DNA of 64,000 nucleotides from positions 2,169,001 to 2,233,000 of the forward strand of contig NZ_CP054916.1 in the NCBI RefSeq assembly GCF_013364155.1. Direction: 5' to 3'. The notes under the pieces were generated by a model. The model ran no database searches, was not told the DNA's origin, and saw only the letters and a list, made by a program, of their open reading frames with translations. The stretch comes from Streptomyces sp. NA02950 (lineage in GTDB: Bacteria; Actinomycetota; Actinomycetes; Streptomycetales; Streptomycetaceae). This document shows, piece after piece, positions 27,413-35,620 of the stretch. Position 1 is the first letter of the stretch, and each line of letters starts with the position of its first letter. A program made the translations under genes and the position numbers.

Positions 27413-27919
27413 ATGCAGTTCGGGCGCACCTACGAGGAGTTCGAGGTCGGGGCGGTCTACAAGCACTGGCCCGGGAAGACGGTCACCGAGTACGACGACC
27501 ACCTCTTCTGTCTGCTCACCATGAACCACCACCCGCTGCACATGGACAGCAACTACGCCGAGAAGACGACGGACTTCGGCAAGAACGTGGTGGTCGGGAA
27601 CTACATCTACTCGCTCCTGCTGGGCATGTCGGTGCCCGATGTCTCCGGGAAGGCCATCGCCAACCTGGAGATCGAGTCGCTGAAGCACGTCGCGCCGACC
27701 TTCCACGGCGACACGATCTACGGCGAGACCGCGGTCCTGGACAAGACCCCGTCGAAGTCCAAGACCGACCGGGGCATCGTGCACGTGGAGACCAAGGGCT
27801 ACAAGCAGGACGGCACCCTCGTCTGTGTCTTCCGCCGCAAGGTGATGGTGCCGACCGCCACGTACATCAAGGAGCGCGGCGGCGAGCAGCCGGGCCGCCC
27901 GGAGCTGGGAGAGCAGTGA
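27413..27919 (+). CDS. MaoC-like hydratase, probable mesaconyl-CoA hydratase
   Basis: A 168-aa single hot-dog-fold protein of the MaoC family. The hydratase signature region reads TMNHHPLHMDSNYA, where many MaoC enzymes have a G-D-x-N-P-x-H core; the aspartate is replaced by asparagine while the H-P-L-H part is kept. Context between the lyase and the acyl-CoA dehydrogenase points to hydration of mesaconyl-CoA to beta-methylmalyl-CoA. The classical proteobacterial enzyme is about twice as long, so this is a different MaoC lineage. It is tightly coupled on both sides (2 bp, 1 bp gaps). Confidence 0.85.
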   Translation: MQFGRTYEEFEVGAVYKHWPGKTVTEYDDHLFCLLTMNHHPLHMDSNYAEKTTDFGKNVVVGNYIYSLLLGMSVPDVSGKAIANLEIESLKHVAPTFHGDTIYGETAVLDKTPSKSKTDRGIVHVETKGYKQDGTLVCVFRRKVMVPTATYIKERGGEQPGRPELGEQ

Positions 27920-27920
27920 C

Positions 27921-29126
27921 ATGAGCCGACTCGCGCAGACCGAGGGCCTGACCGACATCCAGCGGGAGATCCTCTCCACGGTCAGGGATTTTGTCGACAA
28001 GGAGATCCTGCCGGTCGCCACCGAGCTGGAGCACCGCGACGAGTACCCGACCGCGATCGTCGAGGGCCTGAAGGAACTCGGCATCTTCGGGCTGATGATC
28101 CCGGAGGAATACGGCGGTCTGGGTGAGTCACTGCTCACCTACGCACTGTGCGTGGAGGAGATCGCACGCGGCTGGATGAGTGTGTCCGGCATCATCAACA
28201 CCCACTTCATCGTGGCGTACATGCTCAAGCAGCACGGCACCCAGGAGCAGAAGGACTACTTCCTGCCCAAGATGGCGCTGGGCGAGATCAGGGGCGCCTT
28301 CTCGATGTCGGAACCGGGGCTGGGCTCGGATGTGTCCGCGATCTCCAGCAAGGCGGTGCGGGACGGCGACGACTACGTCCTGGGCGGCCAGAAGATGTGG
28401 CTGACCAACGGCGGCAGCTCCACGCTGGTGGCGGTGTTGTGCCGGACCCCCGAGGGGGCCGAGGAGGGCGCCGCCCCGCACAAGTCCATGACCACCTTCC
28501 TGGTCGAGAAGGAGCCGGGCTTCGGTGAGGTCAGGCCGGGCCTGACCATCCCCGGCAAGATCGAGAAGATGGGCTACAAGGGCGTCGACACCACCGAGCT
28601 GATCATGGACGGACTGCGCATTCCGGCCGATCGGGTCCTCGGCGGCTCCCCCAACCGCGGTTTTTACCAAATGATGGACGGAGTCGAGGTCGGCCGGGTC
28701 AATGTGGCCGCTCGTGGCTGCGGCGTCGCACAGCGCGCATTCGAGCTGGGCGTTGCATACGCACAGGAGCGGCACACCTTCGGCAAGGCGATCGCCCAGC
28801 ACCAGGCGATCCAGTTCAAACTGGCCGAAATGGGAACAAAGGTCGAGGCGGCCCATGCGATGATGGTCAATGCGGCCCGCAAGAAGGACGCGGGCGCACG
28901 CAACGACCTCGAGGCAGGAATGGCGAAGTACCTGGCATCGGAGTACTGCAAAGAGGTCGTGGAGGACGCCTTCCGCATCCATGGCGGCTACGGCTTCTCC
29001 AAGGAATACGAGATCGAGCGCCTGTACCGTGAGGCACCGATGCTTCTCATCGGCGAAGGCACCGCTGAGATCCAGAAAATGATTATTGGACGACGACTTC
29101 TGGAGGAATACCGTACCCAAGGCTGA
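27921..29126 (+). CDS. mcd: Acyl-CoA dehydrogenase, probable methylsuccinyl-CoA dehydrogenase
   Basis: A 401-aa flavoprotein of the acyl-CoA dehydrogenase family. Family signatures are clear: AFSMSEPGLGSDVSAI (FAD/substrate loop), the RHTFGKAIAQHQAIQF block, and the C-terminal IHGGYGFSKEYEIERLYRE region. By position it should oxidise methylsuccinyl-CoA to mesaconyl-CoA, feeding the MaoC gene product. Electrons would pass to electron-transfer flavoprotein. It is 400 aa long, shorter than the fused-type Mcd described from proteobacteria, so the substrate is inferred from context. Confidence 0.9.
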   Translation: MSRLAQTEGLTDIQREILSTVRDFVDKEILPVATELEHRDEYPTAIVEGLKELGIFGLMIPEEYGGLGESLLTYALCVEEIARGWMSVSGIINTHFIVAYMLKQHGTQEQKDYFLPKMALGEIRGAFSMSEPGLGSDVSAISSKAVRDGDDYVLGGQKMWLTNGGSSTLVAVLCRTPEGAEEGAAPHKSMTTFLVEKEPGFGEVRPGLTIPGKIEKMGYKGVDTTELIMDGLRIPADRVLGGSPNRGFYQMMDGVEVGRVNVAARGCGVAQRAFELGVAYAQERHTFGKAIAQHQAIQFKLAEMGTKVEAAHAMMVNAARKKDAGARNDLEAGMAKYLASEYCKEVVEDAFRIHGGYGFSKEYEIERLYREAPMLLIGEGTAEIQKMIIGRRLLEEYRTQG

Positions 29127-29296
29127 ATGTCCCTTTTGGGGTGGTATCCGAGAGAAGAAGGTCACACCGCGCCAGGGGTCTTCGGCCATCGACAGGCCCC
29201 GGCGCTTGCCCAGTTACCGCTCGAAACCGATACCATCCCCGGAAAGCCGCCGTCCCCAGTCTTGCGTCGCGGCATCCTCCGCTACGAAGGTCATCC

Positions 29297-29944
29297 ATGC
29301 CCCACAGCCATTCCTCTGCACAACGCGGTCGCGTCCGCCTCGCGCGCGGAGCGTCGCCGTGGCTCCTCCCGACCGTCGCCACCGCGGCGGTCAGTCTCAC
29401 TCGCGCCCGCCGCTCCGGTCGCTGGGCGGCGGCCGCCGTGCCCGCCACCGCGCTCGCGGCGGGCATGCTGTGGTTCTTCCGCGACCCGGAGAGAGAGATC
29501 ACCCAGGGCCGGGTGATCTCCCCCGCCGACGGTGTGGTGCAGAGCATCATGCCCTGGAAGGACGGACGCACCCGCGTCGCGATCTTCATGAGTCCGCTCA
29601 ATGTCCACGTCAACCGCGCCCCGCTCGCCGGCACGGTGACCTCGGTCGAGCACATCCCCGGTGGCTTCGTTCCCGCCTTCAACAAGGAGAGCGAGAACAA
29701 CGAGCGGGTGGTGTGGCACTTCGACACCGAGCTCGGCGACATCGAGATGGTCCAGATCGCCGGTGCGGTCGCCCGGCGTATCGTCCCGTACGTGCCCCAG
29801 GGCACGAAGGTCGAACAGGGTGAGCGGATCGGTCTCATCCGCTTCGGCTCGCGCGTGGACATCTACCTCCCCGAGGGTGTCGATGTCGCGGTCGAGGTCG
29901 GCCAGGCCACCACCGCGGGGGTGACTCGCCTTGACCGTGATTGA
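29297..29944 (+). CDS. psd: Phosphatidylserine decarboxylase, short (PSD-A) type
   Basis: A 215-aa proenzyme of the short actinobacterial/archaeal type. One or two hydrophobic helices occur near residues 20-60, followed by WFFRDPERE, ISPADG, MSPLNVHVNRAP and the GS self-cleavage site in RFGSRVD, which generates the pyruvoyl group. It makes phosphatidylethanolamine from phosphatidylserine at the membrane. The downstream pssA start lies inside its last codons, so the two enzymes of the pathway are coupled. The 170 bp upstream hold no clear gene. Confidence 0.95.
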   Translation: MPHSHSSAQRGRVRLARGASPWLLPTVATAAVSLTRARRSGRWAAAAVPATALAAGMLWFFRDPEREITQGRVISPADGVVQSIMPWKDGRTRVAIFMSPLNVHVNRAPLAGTVTSVEHIPGGFVPAFNKESENNERVVWHFDTELGDIEMVQIAGAVARRIVPYVPQGTKVEQGERIGLIRFGSRVDIYLPEGVDVAVEVGQATTAGVTRLDRD

Positions 29945-30791
29945 TCCCGATACACAGGCTTCCTGGGTTCCGGAGGCCGAGGTGGACGATGTCGACGAGA
30001 CGGACGACATGCCGCTGTCGACGCGACTGTCGATAGCCGACACCCTCACCCTCGGCAACGCCACCTGCGGCTTCCTGGCGGTGTACTTCACCACCACCGG
30101 TGTCCTCATCCCGCATCTCACGGGCAGCGAGGACGGCGGCATGACGCGGCACAGCGCCGCCTCGGCCGTGATGCTGATGCTGCTGGCGTCCGTCTTCGAC
30201 CTCTTCGACGGGCTCGTCGCGCGCAAGCTGCGCAGCTCGGCGATGGGCGCGGAGCTGGACAACCTCTCGGACCTGATCAGCTTCGGTCTCGCCCCGGCGT
30301 ACTTCGTACTGGTCTGGGGCATGGTCTCCGACGGCGCGCATCAGCGGGTGTCGGCGGTGGCCGCCATCGTGGTGCTGCTGGCGGTGGTGCTACGGCTGGC
30401 CAGATTCTCCTGCGTCACGCTGCGTGACGGAGTCTTCCAGGGCATGCCGAGTCCCTTCGGCGCGCTGACGGTCGTCTCGGTGGTCCTGCTGGGCCTGCCC
30501 TTCGTCCCGACCCTGCTGGCGATCATCGGCGTCGCCTGGCTGATGGTGAGCCGGGTGGAGTACCCCAAGCCGCGCGGCCGCCTCGCGGTGGCCATGCTCG
30601 GCTGGATCGTCACCAGCATGGCCCTCCTGGCGGCCTGGGCCTTCGAGGCCCCCGGCGGCGAGCTGCTGCTCCAGTCGGCCTGTGCCCTCCAGGTGGTCAT
30701 GGGCGCGGTGATCCCGCTCTTCGCCACCGCCCGCCGGGTCAACGCCTTCCGCGACAACCGCCGCGAGGCCAGGGCGGCGGAGGCCCCGTAG
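29931..30791 (+). CDS. pssA: CDP-diacylglycerol-serine O-phosphatidyltransferase
   Basis: A 286-aa integral membrane protein of the CDP-alcohol phosphatidyltransferase family. The catalytic motif D-G-x2-A-R-x8-G-x3-D-x3-D is present as FDGLVARK ... GAELDNLSD near residues 88-112. About eight hydrophobic segments are visible. The start taken is a TTG 14 bp inside psd; a GTG six bases later and an ATG at residue 27 are alternatives. It supplies phosphatidylserine to Psd. A strong hairpin terminator follows 38 bp after the stop. Confidence 0.93.
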   Translation: MTVIDPDTQASWVPEAEVDDVDETDDMPLSTRLSIADTLTLGNATCGFLAVYFTTTGVLIPHLTGSEDGGMTRHSAASAVMLMLLASVFDLFDGLVARKLRSSAMGAELDNLSDLISFGLAPAYFVLVWGMVSDGAHQRVSAVAAIVVLLAVVLRLARFSCVTLRDGVFQGMPSPFGALTVVSVVLLGLPFVPTLLAIIGVAWLMVSRVEYPKPRGRLAVAMLGWIVTSMALLAAWAFEAPGGELLLQSACALQVVMGAVIPLFATARRVNAFRDNRREARAAEAP

Positions 30792-30829
30792 CGGCCGCCA
30801 TGCCGCCCGCCATGCCTGGACGGAACGCC

Positions 30830-30860
30830 GTGGGGCCCGAGCTTCCCGCTCGGGCCCCAC
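30830..30860. terminator. Strong hairpin terminator after pssA
   Basis: A perfect 13-bp stem (GTGGGGCCCGAGC and its complement) with a 5-base loop. It lies between pssA (plus strand) and the toxin gene end at 30881 (minus strand) and may stop transcription from both sides. Confidence 0.88.
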
Positions 30861-30880
30861 CGCGTTTGGGTCATCCCACG

Positions 30881-31264
30881 CTACGGCCCCACGTCGAGGA
30901 TGCGCACCGGCCGTCCCTTCCACTCGTCCGCCGCAGCCGTCGCGACCCTCGCCCCATCCGGGCGCTCGGGGTTCGGCTGGGCCACGTAGGCGGCGTGGGC
31001 CATCGCCCATCCGGCAGTGTCGCGCGCCACCGAAAGGGCGGCAGGCAGGTCCAGGTCGAGAACCGTCAGGCTGGGCAGGGCGGCGATGTGCTCAGCCGTC
31101 CCGGGGCGGCTGCGGTCGGCCTCCACGAGGGCACAGGCCGGGGCGTAAAGGAACCAGTCCGCTTCGGCGTGCGCTCGGTGGATCAGGCGGGAAAGCAGGA
31201 TATTGCCGCGTCCGGCGGCCACCATGGCCGTGTCGTCCAGCACGATGTGCATCGCATCGGTCAC
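30881..31264 (-). CDS. PIN-like toxin of a type II toxin-antitoxin pair
   Basis: A 127-aa protein from a GTG whose GTGA overlaps the stop of the upstream RHH gene. It resembles PIN-domain nucleases: an N-terminal IVLDDTAM strand with D10/D11, an acidic residue in ALVEADR, and a C-terminal AMAHAAYVAQPN...DGARVATAAADEW segment like the DAH..A/VATxD region of VapC proteins. If active it would cut RNA. Similarity is moderate; some metal-binding positions are atypical, so a degenerate or novel PIN subfamily is possible. Pairing with a ribbon-helix-helix antitoxin gene supports the call. Confidence 0.65.
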   Translation of the reverse strand: MTDAMHIVLDDTAMVAAGRGNILLSRLIHRAHAEADWFLYAPACALVEADRSRPGTAEHIAALPSLTVLDLDLPAALSVARDTAGWAMAHAAYVAQPNPERPDGARVATAAADEWKGRPVRILDVGP

Positions 31265-31518
31265 CGGGGGGCCGCCTCGGCCAGCCGCCGGTCCAGTTCG
31301 GCGTCCAGGTCGGCCACCTCGGCCTCGGTGGGGTCGTACCCGTTCCACTCCCGCAACACGGAACGAGCCTTCTCCGCACGCTCGGCACGCTCGGCGGGGG
31401 TCAGCGCGGTCTCGGCCAGGCGGGCGAGGTAGGCCCGCAGCGAAAGCCCCTCCGCGGCCGCTATCTCGGCCAGCCGGTCTCTCGCCTCGGCGGGGATACG
31501 GATGTTCGCGTCGGACAT
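31261..31518 (-). CDS. Ribbon-helix-helix antitoxin-like protein
   Basis: An 85-aa protein from the ATG of MSDANIRIP, preceded by GGAGGGAG at a good distance; an ATG 21 bp upstream is less well placed. The first 45 residues fit a ribbon-helix-helix DNA-binding fold (strand NIRIP, helix ARDRLAEIAAAEG, helix SLRAYLARLAETA). The acidic helical C-terminus (DPTEAEVADLDAELDRRLAE) would wrap the toxin. It overlaps the toxin gene by 4 bp. A long palindrome lies 29-58 bp upstream and is the likely autoregulatory operator. Confidence 0.7.
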   Translation of the reverse strand: MSDANIRIPAEARDRLAEIAAAEGLSLRAYLARLAETALTPAERAERAEKARSVLREWNGYDPTEAEVADLDAELDRRLAEAAPR

Positions 31519-31546
31519 GGTGAGGCTCCCTCCACTCATGACGCCA

Positions 31547-31576
31547 GGGTACGGGTACGTCCCCGTACCCGTACCC
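31547..31576. promoter_or_regulatory. 30-bp GTAC-rich inverted repeat upstream of the TA pair
   Basis: Two perfect 13-bp arms (31547-31559 and 31564-31576) separated by TCCC, each containing two GTAC tetramers, so four GTAC cores are arrayed over 28 bp. It sits 29 bp upstream of the antitoxin ATG and 22 bp after the glycerate kinase stop. Best read as an operator for the RHH antitoxin; it could also act as a terminator for the kinase gene. Confidence 0.6.
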
Positions 31577-31597
31577 CATTCCGCCGGAACGCTGACG

Positions 31598-32809
31598 TCA
31601 GACCAGGAAGTCCGCCGCCAGGCGCGCCGCCGCCCGTTCCAGGAGGGGGCCCGCCTGGGCGATGCAGCGGGCGGGGTCGGGCTCCAGGTCGGTCAGGGGG
31701 TAGGCGCGGCGGATGCCCGCGCTGCCCAGGGCCGACGGGGGGAGGGCGAGGCGGCCGCAGACGGCCACGACCTCGATGCCGCGCGCCCGGGCCGCCGTGG
31801 CCACGCCCGCCGGGGCCTTGCCGTGCAGGGTCTGCTCGTCGAGCGAGCCCTCGCCCGTGATCACCAGGTCGGTGCCCTCCAGCGCCGCCGCGAAGCCGAG
31901 CACGTCCAGCATGACGTCGATACCGGGGCGGAAGGTGGCGCCCAGGCCCAGGAGGGCGCCGAAGCCGATACCGCCCGCCGCGCCCGCGCCGGGCGCCTGG
32001 GCGCAGTCGGCGGCCCGGGAGCCGACCGCGCGCTCCAGCACCCGTACGTAGTGCGCCAGCGCCGCGTCCAGCGCCTCGACATCCTCCGCGCCCGCGCCCT
32101 TCTGCGGACCGTAGACCGCCGCCGCGCCCTTCGGCCCGGTCAGCGGATTGTCGACGTCGCCGGCCAACACGATCGCGGTGTCCGCCAGCCGGGGGTCGAG
32201 GCCCGTGAGGTCCGCCGTGGCCAGCTCGCGCAGCGGACCGCCGCCCGGGGCGACGGGCGTGCCGTCGGCGTCCAGCAGCCGCGCACCCAGCGCGCTGAGC
32301 ATGCCCGCGCCGCCGTCGGTGGTGGCGCTGCCGCCGACGCCGAAGACGATTCGGTGCGCCCCCGCATCCAGGGCCGCGCGCAGCAGCTCACCGCTGCCGT
32401 AGGTGGTCGCGGTCAGCGGTGCGAACTTCCCGGCCGGGAGGTGCCGCAGCCCGGAGGCCTCGGCCATCTCCACCACGGCCGTGGCCCCGCGCAGTGCGTA
32501 CGCCGCCGTCACCGGGGCGCCCAGCGGCCCGGTGACCACCACCTCGCGCCGTTCGAATCCGGCCGCGACCGCCGCGTCCACCGTGCCGTCACCGCCGTCG
32601 GCGACCGGCAGCGCCACGATCTCCGGCTCGGCGCCGTCCGCCGTGCCCCGGCGCAGCCCGGCCGTCACACGCTCGGCGACCTGCACGGCGGTGAGCGAGC
32701 CCTTGAACTTGTCCGCGGCGATGAGCACACGGGTCGGCCGGGTCGCCTGTCCCTCGGCCCACGTCTTCGTCTTCGTGTTCGTCGGCTCTGCCTTTTCCTC
32801 GTCCGTCAC
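31598..32809 (-). CDS. Glycerate kinase
   Basis: A 403-aa protein of the GlxK/GarK family from a GTG with AGGGG upstream. Family segments: VLIAADKFKGSLTA near the N-terminus, the substrate/nucleotide glycine loop PVADGGDGT, GVGGSATTDGGAGM and LVITGEGSLDEQT. It phosphorylates D-glycerate, linking glyoxylate/photorespiration-type metabolism to glycolysis. That fits glyoxylate release by the ethylmalonyl-CoA pathway encoded nearby, though direct linkage is only inferred. An N-terminal extension of about 25 residues precedes the conserved domain. Confidence 0.92.
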   Translation of the reverse strand: MTDEEKAEPTNTKTKTWAEGQATRPTRVLIAADKFKGSLTAVQVAERVTAGLRRGTADGAEPEIVALPVADGGDGTVDAAVAAGFERREVVVTGPLGAPVTAAYALRGATAVVEMAEASGLRHLPAGKFAPLTATTYGSGELLRAALDAGAHRIVFGVGGSATTDGGAGMLSALGARLLDADGTPVAPGGGPLRELATADLTGLDPRLADTAIVLAGDVDNPLTGPKGAAAVYGPQKGAGAEDVEALDAALAHYVRVLERAVGSRAADCAQAPGAGAAGGIGFGALLGLGATFRPGIDVMLDVLGFAAALEGTDLVITGEGSLDEQTLHGKAPAGVATAARARGIEVVAVCGRLALPPSALGSAGIRRAYPLTDLEPDPARCIAQAGPLLERAAARLAADFLV

Positions 32810-32929
32810 CTTGGTAACCCCTTGCTTCCGAACAGGCAGTCGCACCGCTGCGACCCTATCCGCCGCCAAGCCCCTTGCCCACCACCGCTTTCCCGCGCGC
32901 TCCGGCCCGGACTCCGGTACACCTGACAC

Positions 32930-34018
32930 ATGGGCCTCAGCGGCAGCGCACTCGCGGACCGGATCCACGGCGGCTGGCTCGGCCGTATCGCCGGGAACAT
33001 GCTCGGCAAACCCGTCGAGCGCGGTGATCACTGGACGCGTGACCGCATCGACCGCTATCTGCGCCGCGCCGGCGCCCTGCCGCTGACCGACTACCTGCCC
33101 GCGCTGGAGCCGCCACCGGACCCGGTGGAGTTCGAGCTGCGCCCCGAGTGGCAGGAGTGCACCCGTGGCCGGATCCACGGGAGCTGCCGCGACGACGACG
33201 TGGACTACTCCGTCCTGGGGCTGCATCTGCTGGAGACCCACGGCTTCGGCTTCACCACCGAGCAGGTCGGCGAGCTGTGGCTGCTGCGGCTGCCGTACCT
33301 CCAGACGTTCACCGCCGAGCGCGCCACGTACCGCAATCTCGCGGCCGGGGTGAAGCCGCCGCTCAGCGCCACCCTCGACAACCCGTACCAGGAGTGGATC
33401 GGCGCCCTGATCCGCGCCGACATCCACGGCTGGGTCAACCCCGGCGACCCGCGCCGCGCCGCGGGGATGGCCCGGCGCGACGCCGTGCTGTCCCACACCG
33501 GCAACGGGGTCTACGGCGCGATGTGGGCGGCCGCCCTGATCGCCGCCGCCTTCACCGCCGACGGCCCCCGCGCCGCCGTCGAGGACGCCCTGGCCCCCAT
33601 CCCCCCGCGCTGCCGCCTGGCCCGCGTCGTCCGCCGCGCCACGTCCCTCCACGACGCGGGCGTGGCCTGGGCCGACGCCCTGGACCAGCTGGCACGGGAG
33701 ACCGTCGGGCTGCCCTGGATCCACGTCGTCCCCAACGCCGCCGTCATCACCGCCGGACTGCTCTACGGCGCCGGGGACTTCACCTCCACCATCACCCTGA
33801 CCGTCCGCGGGGGCCTGGACACCGACTCCAACGGCGCGACGGCGGGCTCGGTCGCGGGTGTGCTCTGCGGGGCGGAGGCGATCCCCCCGCAGTGGACTGT
33901 CCCCCTCGAAGACCGCCTGCGCAGCGCGGTCTTCGGCTTCGACGGCGCCCGCATCAGCGACCTGGCGGCGCGTACCCACCGGCTGGCGGTGGCGGGCGCT
34001 CAGCTCGTTGCGACGTGA
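32930..34018 (+). CDS. ADP-ribosylglycohydrolase family protein
   Basis: A 362-aa protein of the DraG/ARH family, from the ATG of MGLSGSALAD. The N-terminal GGWLGRIAGNMLGKPVE segment, the central CRDDDVDYSVLGL metal motif and the C-terminal TVRGGLDTDSNGATAGSVAG motif (second set of metal aspartates) are all present. It should hydrolyse ADP-ribose linked to protein or small molecules, with two Mg ions. The substrate is unknown. It is divergent from glycerate kinase. Confidence 0.9.
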   Translation: MGLSGSALADRIHGGWLGRIAGNMLGKPVERGDHWTRDRIDRYLRRAGALPLTDYLPALEPPPDPVEFELRPEWQECTRGRIHGSCRDDDVDYSVLGLHLLETHGFGFTTEQVGELWLLRLPYLQTFTAERATYRNLAAGVKPPLSATLDNPYQEWIGALIRADIHGWVNPGDPRRAAGMARRDAVLSHTGNGVYGAMWAAALIAAAFTADGPRAAVEDALAPIPPRCRLARVVRRATSLHDAGVAWADALDQLARETVGLPWIHVVPNAAVITAGLLYGAGDFTSTITLTVRGGLDTDSNGATAGSVAGVLCGAEAIPPQWTVPLEDRLRSAVFGFDGARISDLAARTHRLAVAGAQLVAT

Positions 34019-34092
34019 CCACGGCGAGATCAGCCACCAGACGGCCCACCAGAAAGGGCGGCCCTTGCGGCCGACGGCGGGCTGACGGCCTG

Positions 34093-34113
34093 CCTGCTGG
34101 ACGGTCCAGCAGG
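34093..34113 (+). terminator. Hairpin after the ADP-ribosylglycohydrolase gene
   Basis: An 8-bp stem CCTGCTGG / CCAGCAGG with a 5-base loop, 75 bp past the stop codon. The 256-bp gap around it holds no certain gene; a possible degraded coding segment on the minus strand is described under findings. Confidence 0.5.
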
Positions 34114-34274
34114 TGCGGACACGGCCGGTTCGCGGGTGACGAGGGCCAGCGGCTCACCGGCGGCGCCCAGCACCTCGTACGTGGCGGGGCCGCCCTTGGC
34201 GGCCGGTTTCCGGCTCCGGATGCCCGGCGAAACGCGGTCGCCGCTGGTCGCGCTCCCTGCGTAGGCTCGGCGGC

Positions 34275-35021
34275 ATGAGCAGCGAGACACAGCACCGGCC
34301 CCTGGTGGCGATCCTGAGCGGGGCGGGCATCTCCACGGACTCCGGGATCCCCGACTACCGCGGCCCGCAGGGGCTGTGGCGGCGGGATCCGGAGGCCGAG
34401 AAGCTCGTGACGTACGACTCCTACATGACCGACCCGGAGATCCGGCGCCGCTCCTGGCAGATGCGGCGCGGCAGCAAGGCGCTGCAGGCCCGGCCCAACG
34501 GGGCGCACGAGGCCGTGGTGCGGCTGGAGCGGTCCGGGGTGCCGGTGCGGGTGATCACCCAGAACGTGGACGGGCTGCACCAGCTCGCCGGGCTGCCCGC
34601 GCGCAAGGTGCTCGAACTGCACGGCACCGCACGGGTCGTCCAGTGCACCGTCTGCGACGCGCGGTCGGCGATGACGGACGCGCTGGAACGGGTGGAGTCC
34701 GGCGATCCGGACCCGGCCTGCGAGGAGTGCGGCGGGATCCTGAAGTCGGCGACGGTGATGTTCGGGCAGAGCCTGGACCCCGAGGTACTGACCCAGGCGG
34801 TCGCGGTGGCACGGGCCTGCGAGATCTTCATCGCGGTCGGCACCAGCCTCCAGGTGCAGCCCGCGGCCTCCCTCGCCGGGATGGCGGCGGAGAACGGCGC
34901 CCGGCTGATCATCGTCAACGCCGAGCCGACCCCGTACGACGAGATCGCCGACGAGGTCGTCCGCGATCCCATCGGTGAGGCGCTCCCGGCCCTGCTGGAC
35001 CGGATCGCGACGGGCGCCTGA
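34275..35021 (+). CDS. Sir2-family NAD-dependent protein deacylase
   Basis: A 248-aa sirtuin. Motifs in order: ILSGAGISTDSGIPDYRG (NAD binding), VITQNVDGLHQ, the catalytic histidine in LELHGTARVV, a four-cysteine zinc site (CTVC ... CEEC), VAVGTSLQVQPA and IIVNAEPTPYD. It removes acyl groups from lysines using NAD. In Streptomyces sirtuins commonly act on acetyl-CoA synthetases and other metabolic enzymes; its target here is not known. It is convergent with ogt, with a gap of 6 bp. Confidence 0.93.
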   Translation: MSSETQHRPLVAILSGAGISTDSGIPDYRGPQGLWRRDPEAEKLVTYDSYMTDPEIRRRSWQMRRGSKALQARPNGAHEAVVRLERSGVPVRVITQNVDGLHQLAGLPARKVLELHGTARVVQCTVCDARSAMTDALERVESGDPDPACEECGGILKSATVMFGQSLDPEVLTQAVAVARACEIFIAVGTSLQVQPAASLAGMAAENGARLIIVNAEPTPYDEIADEVVRDPIGEALPALLDRIATGA

Positions 35022-35027
35022 GCCGGG

Positions 35028-35546
35028 TCAGCCCACGAGGTCCCAGACCCCGACGAGCCCGGATCCGCTCTCGAAGTCCAGGAGTTGGCGCTTGCGGGCG
35101 AGCCCGCCGCCGTACCCGGTGAGGCTGCCGCCGGCGCCGACGACACGGTGGCAGGGAACGATGATGCCCACCGGGTTCTTGCCGTTGGCCAGGCCGACGG
35201 CGCGGGACGCGGTGGGCTGCCCGATGCGGTCGGCGAGCTGTCCGTAGGAGCGTGTCTCGCCGTACGGGATACGGCACAGCTCCTCCCAGACGCGCCGCTG
35301 GAACGGCGTACCGGTCAGCTTCAGGGGCAGGTCGAAGTCGGTCAGCTCGCCCGCGAAGTAGGCGGTGAGCTGGCGGGCGGTCTCGGCGAACGGCGTGTCG
35401 CCGGGGGCCGCGGGCGCGCCGAAGCTCTCCTCGGGCGGGCGGTGCCGCTGCCCGGTCATGTAGAGGCCGCTGAGCGCACCGTCGGTGGCGACCAGGGTGA
35501 GCGGGCCGACGGGGCTGTCGATGACGGTGTGGGTGCGGGTGGTCAT
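35028..35546 (-). CDS. ogt: Methylated-DNA-[protein]-cysteine S-methyltransferase
   Basis: A 172-aa DNA repair protein. The suicide cysteine is in the invariant GIIVPCHRVVG, preceded by the helix-turn-helix GETRSYGQLADRIG and TASRAVGLANGKNP. It transfers the methyl group from O6-methylguanine to itself. The start chosen is the ATG of MTTRTHTV. It lies 74 bp downstream of the Ada/AlkA-type gene on the same strand, so the two probably form one alkylation-repair unit. Confidence 0.95.
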   Translation of the reverse strand: MTTRTHTVIDSPVGPLTLVATDGALSGLYMTGQRHRPPEESFGAPAAPGDTPFAETARQLTAYFAGELTDFDLPLKLTGTPFQRRVWEELCRIPYGETRSYGQLADRIGQPTASRAVGLANGKNPVGIIVPCHRVVGAGGSLTGYGGGLARKRQLLDFESGSGLVGVWDLVG

Positions 35547-35620
35547 GTCGGGTGTCCTTCCCGGGGCGTGCGGGAGCGTTTTCCTGGGGCGCTTGCCTGG
35601 GGGCCGTCCGGGTCCTGGCG

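Noticed and set aside
31598..33979. One 793-residue minus-strand frame covering glycerate kinase and the region opposite the ADP-ribosylglycohydrolase
   Set aside because: Only the part after the GTG at 32809 matches glycerate kinase; the rest is antisense to a well-supported gene.
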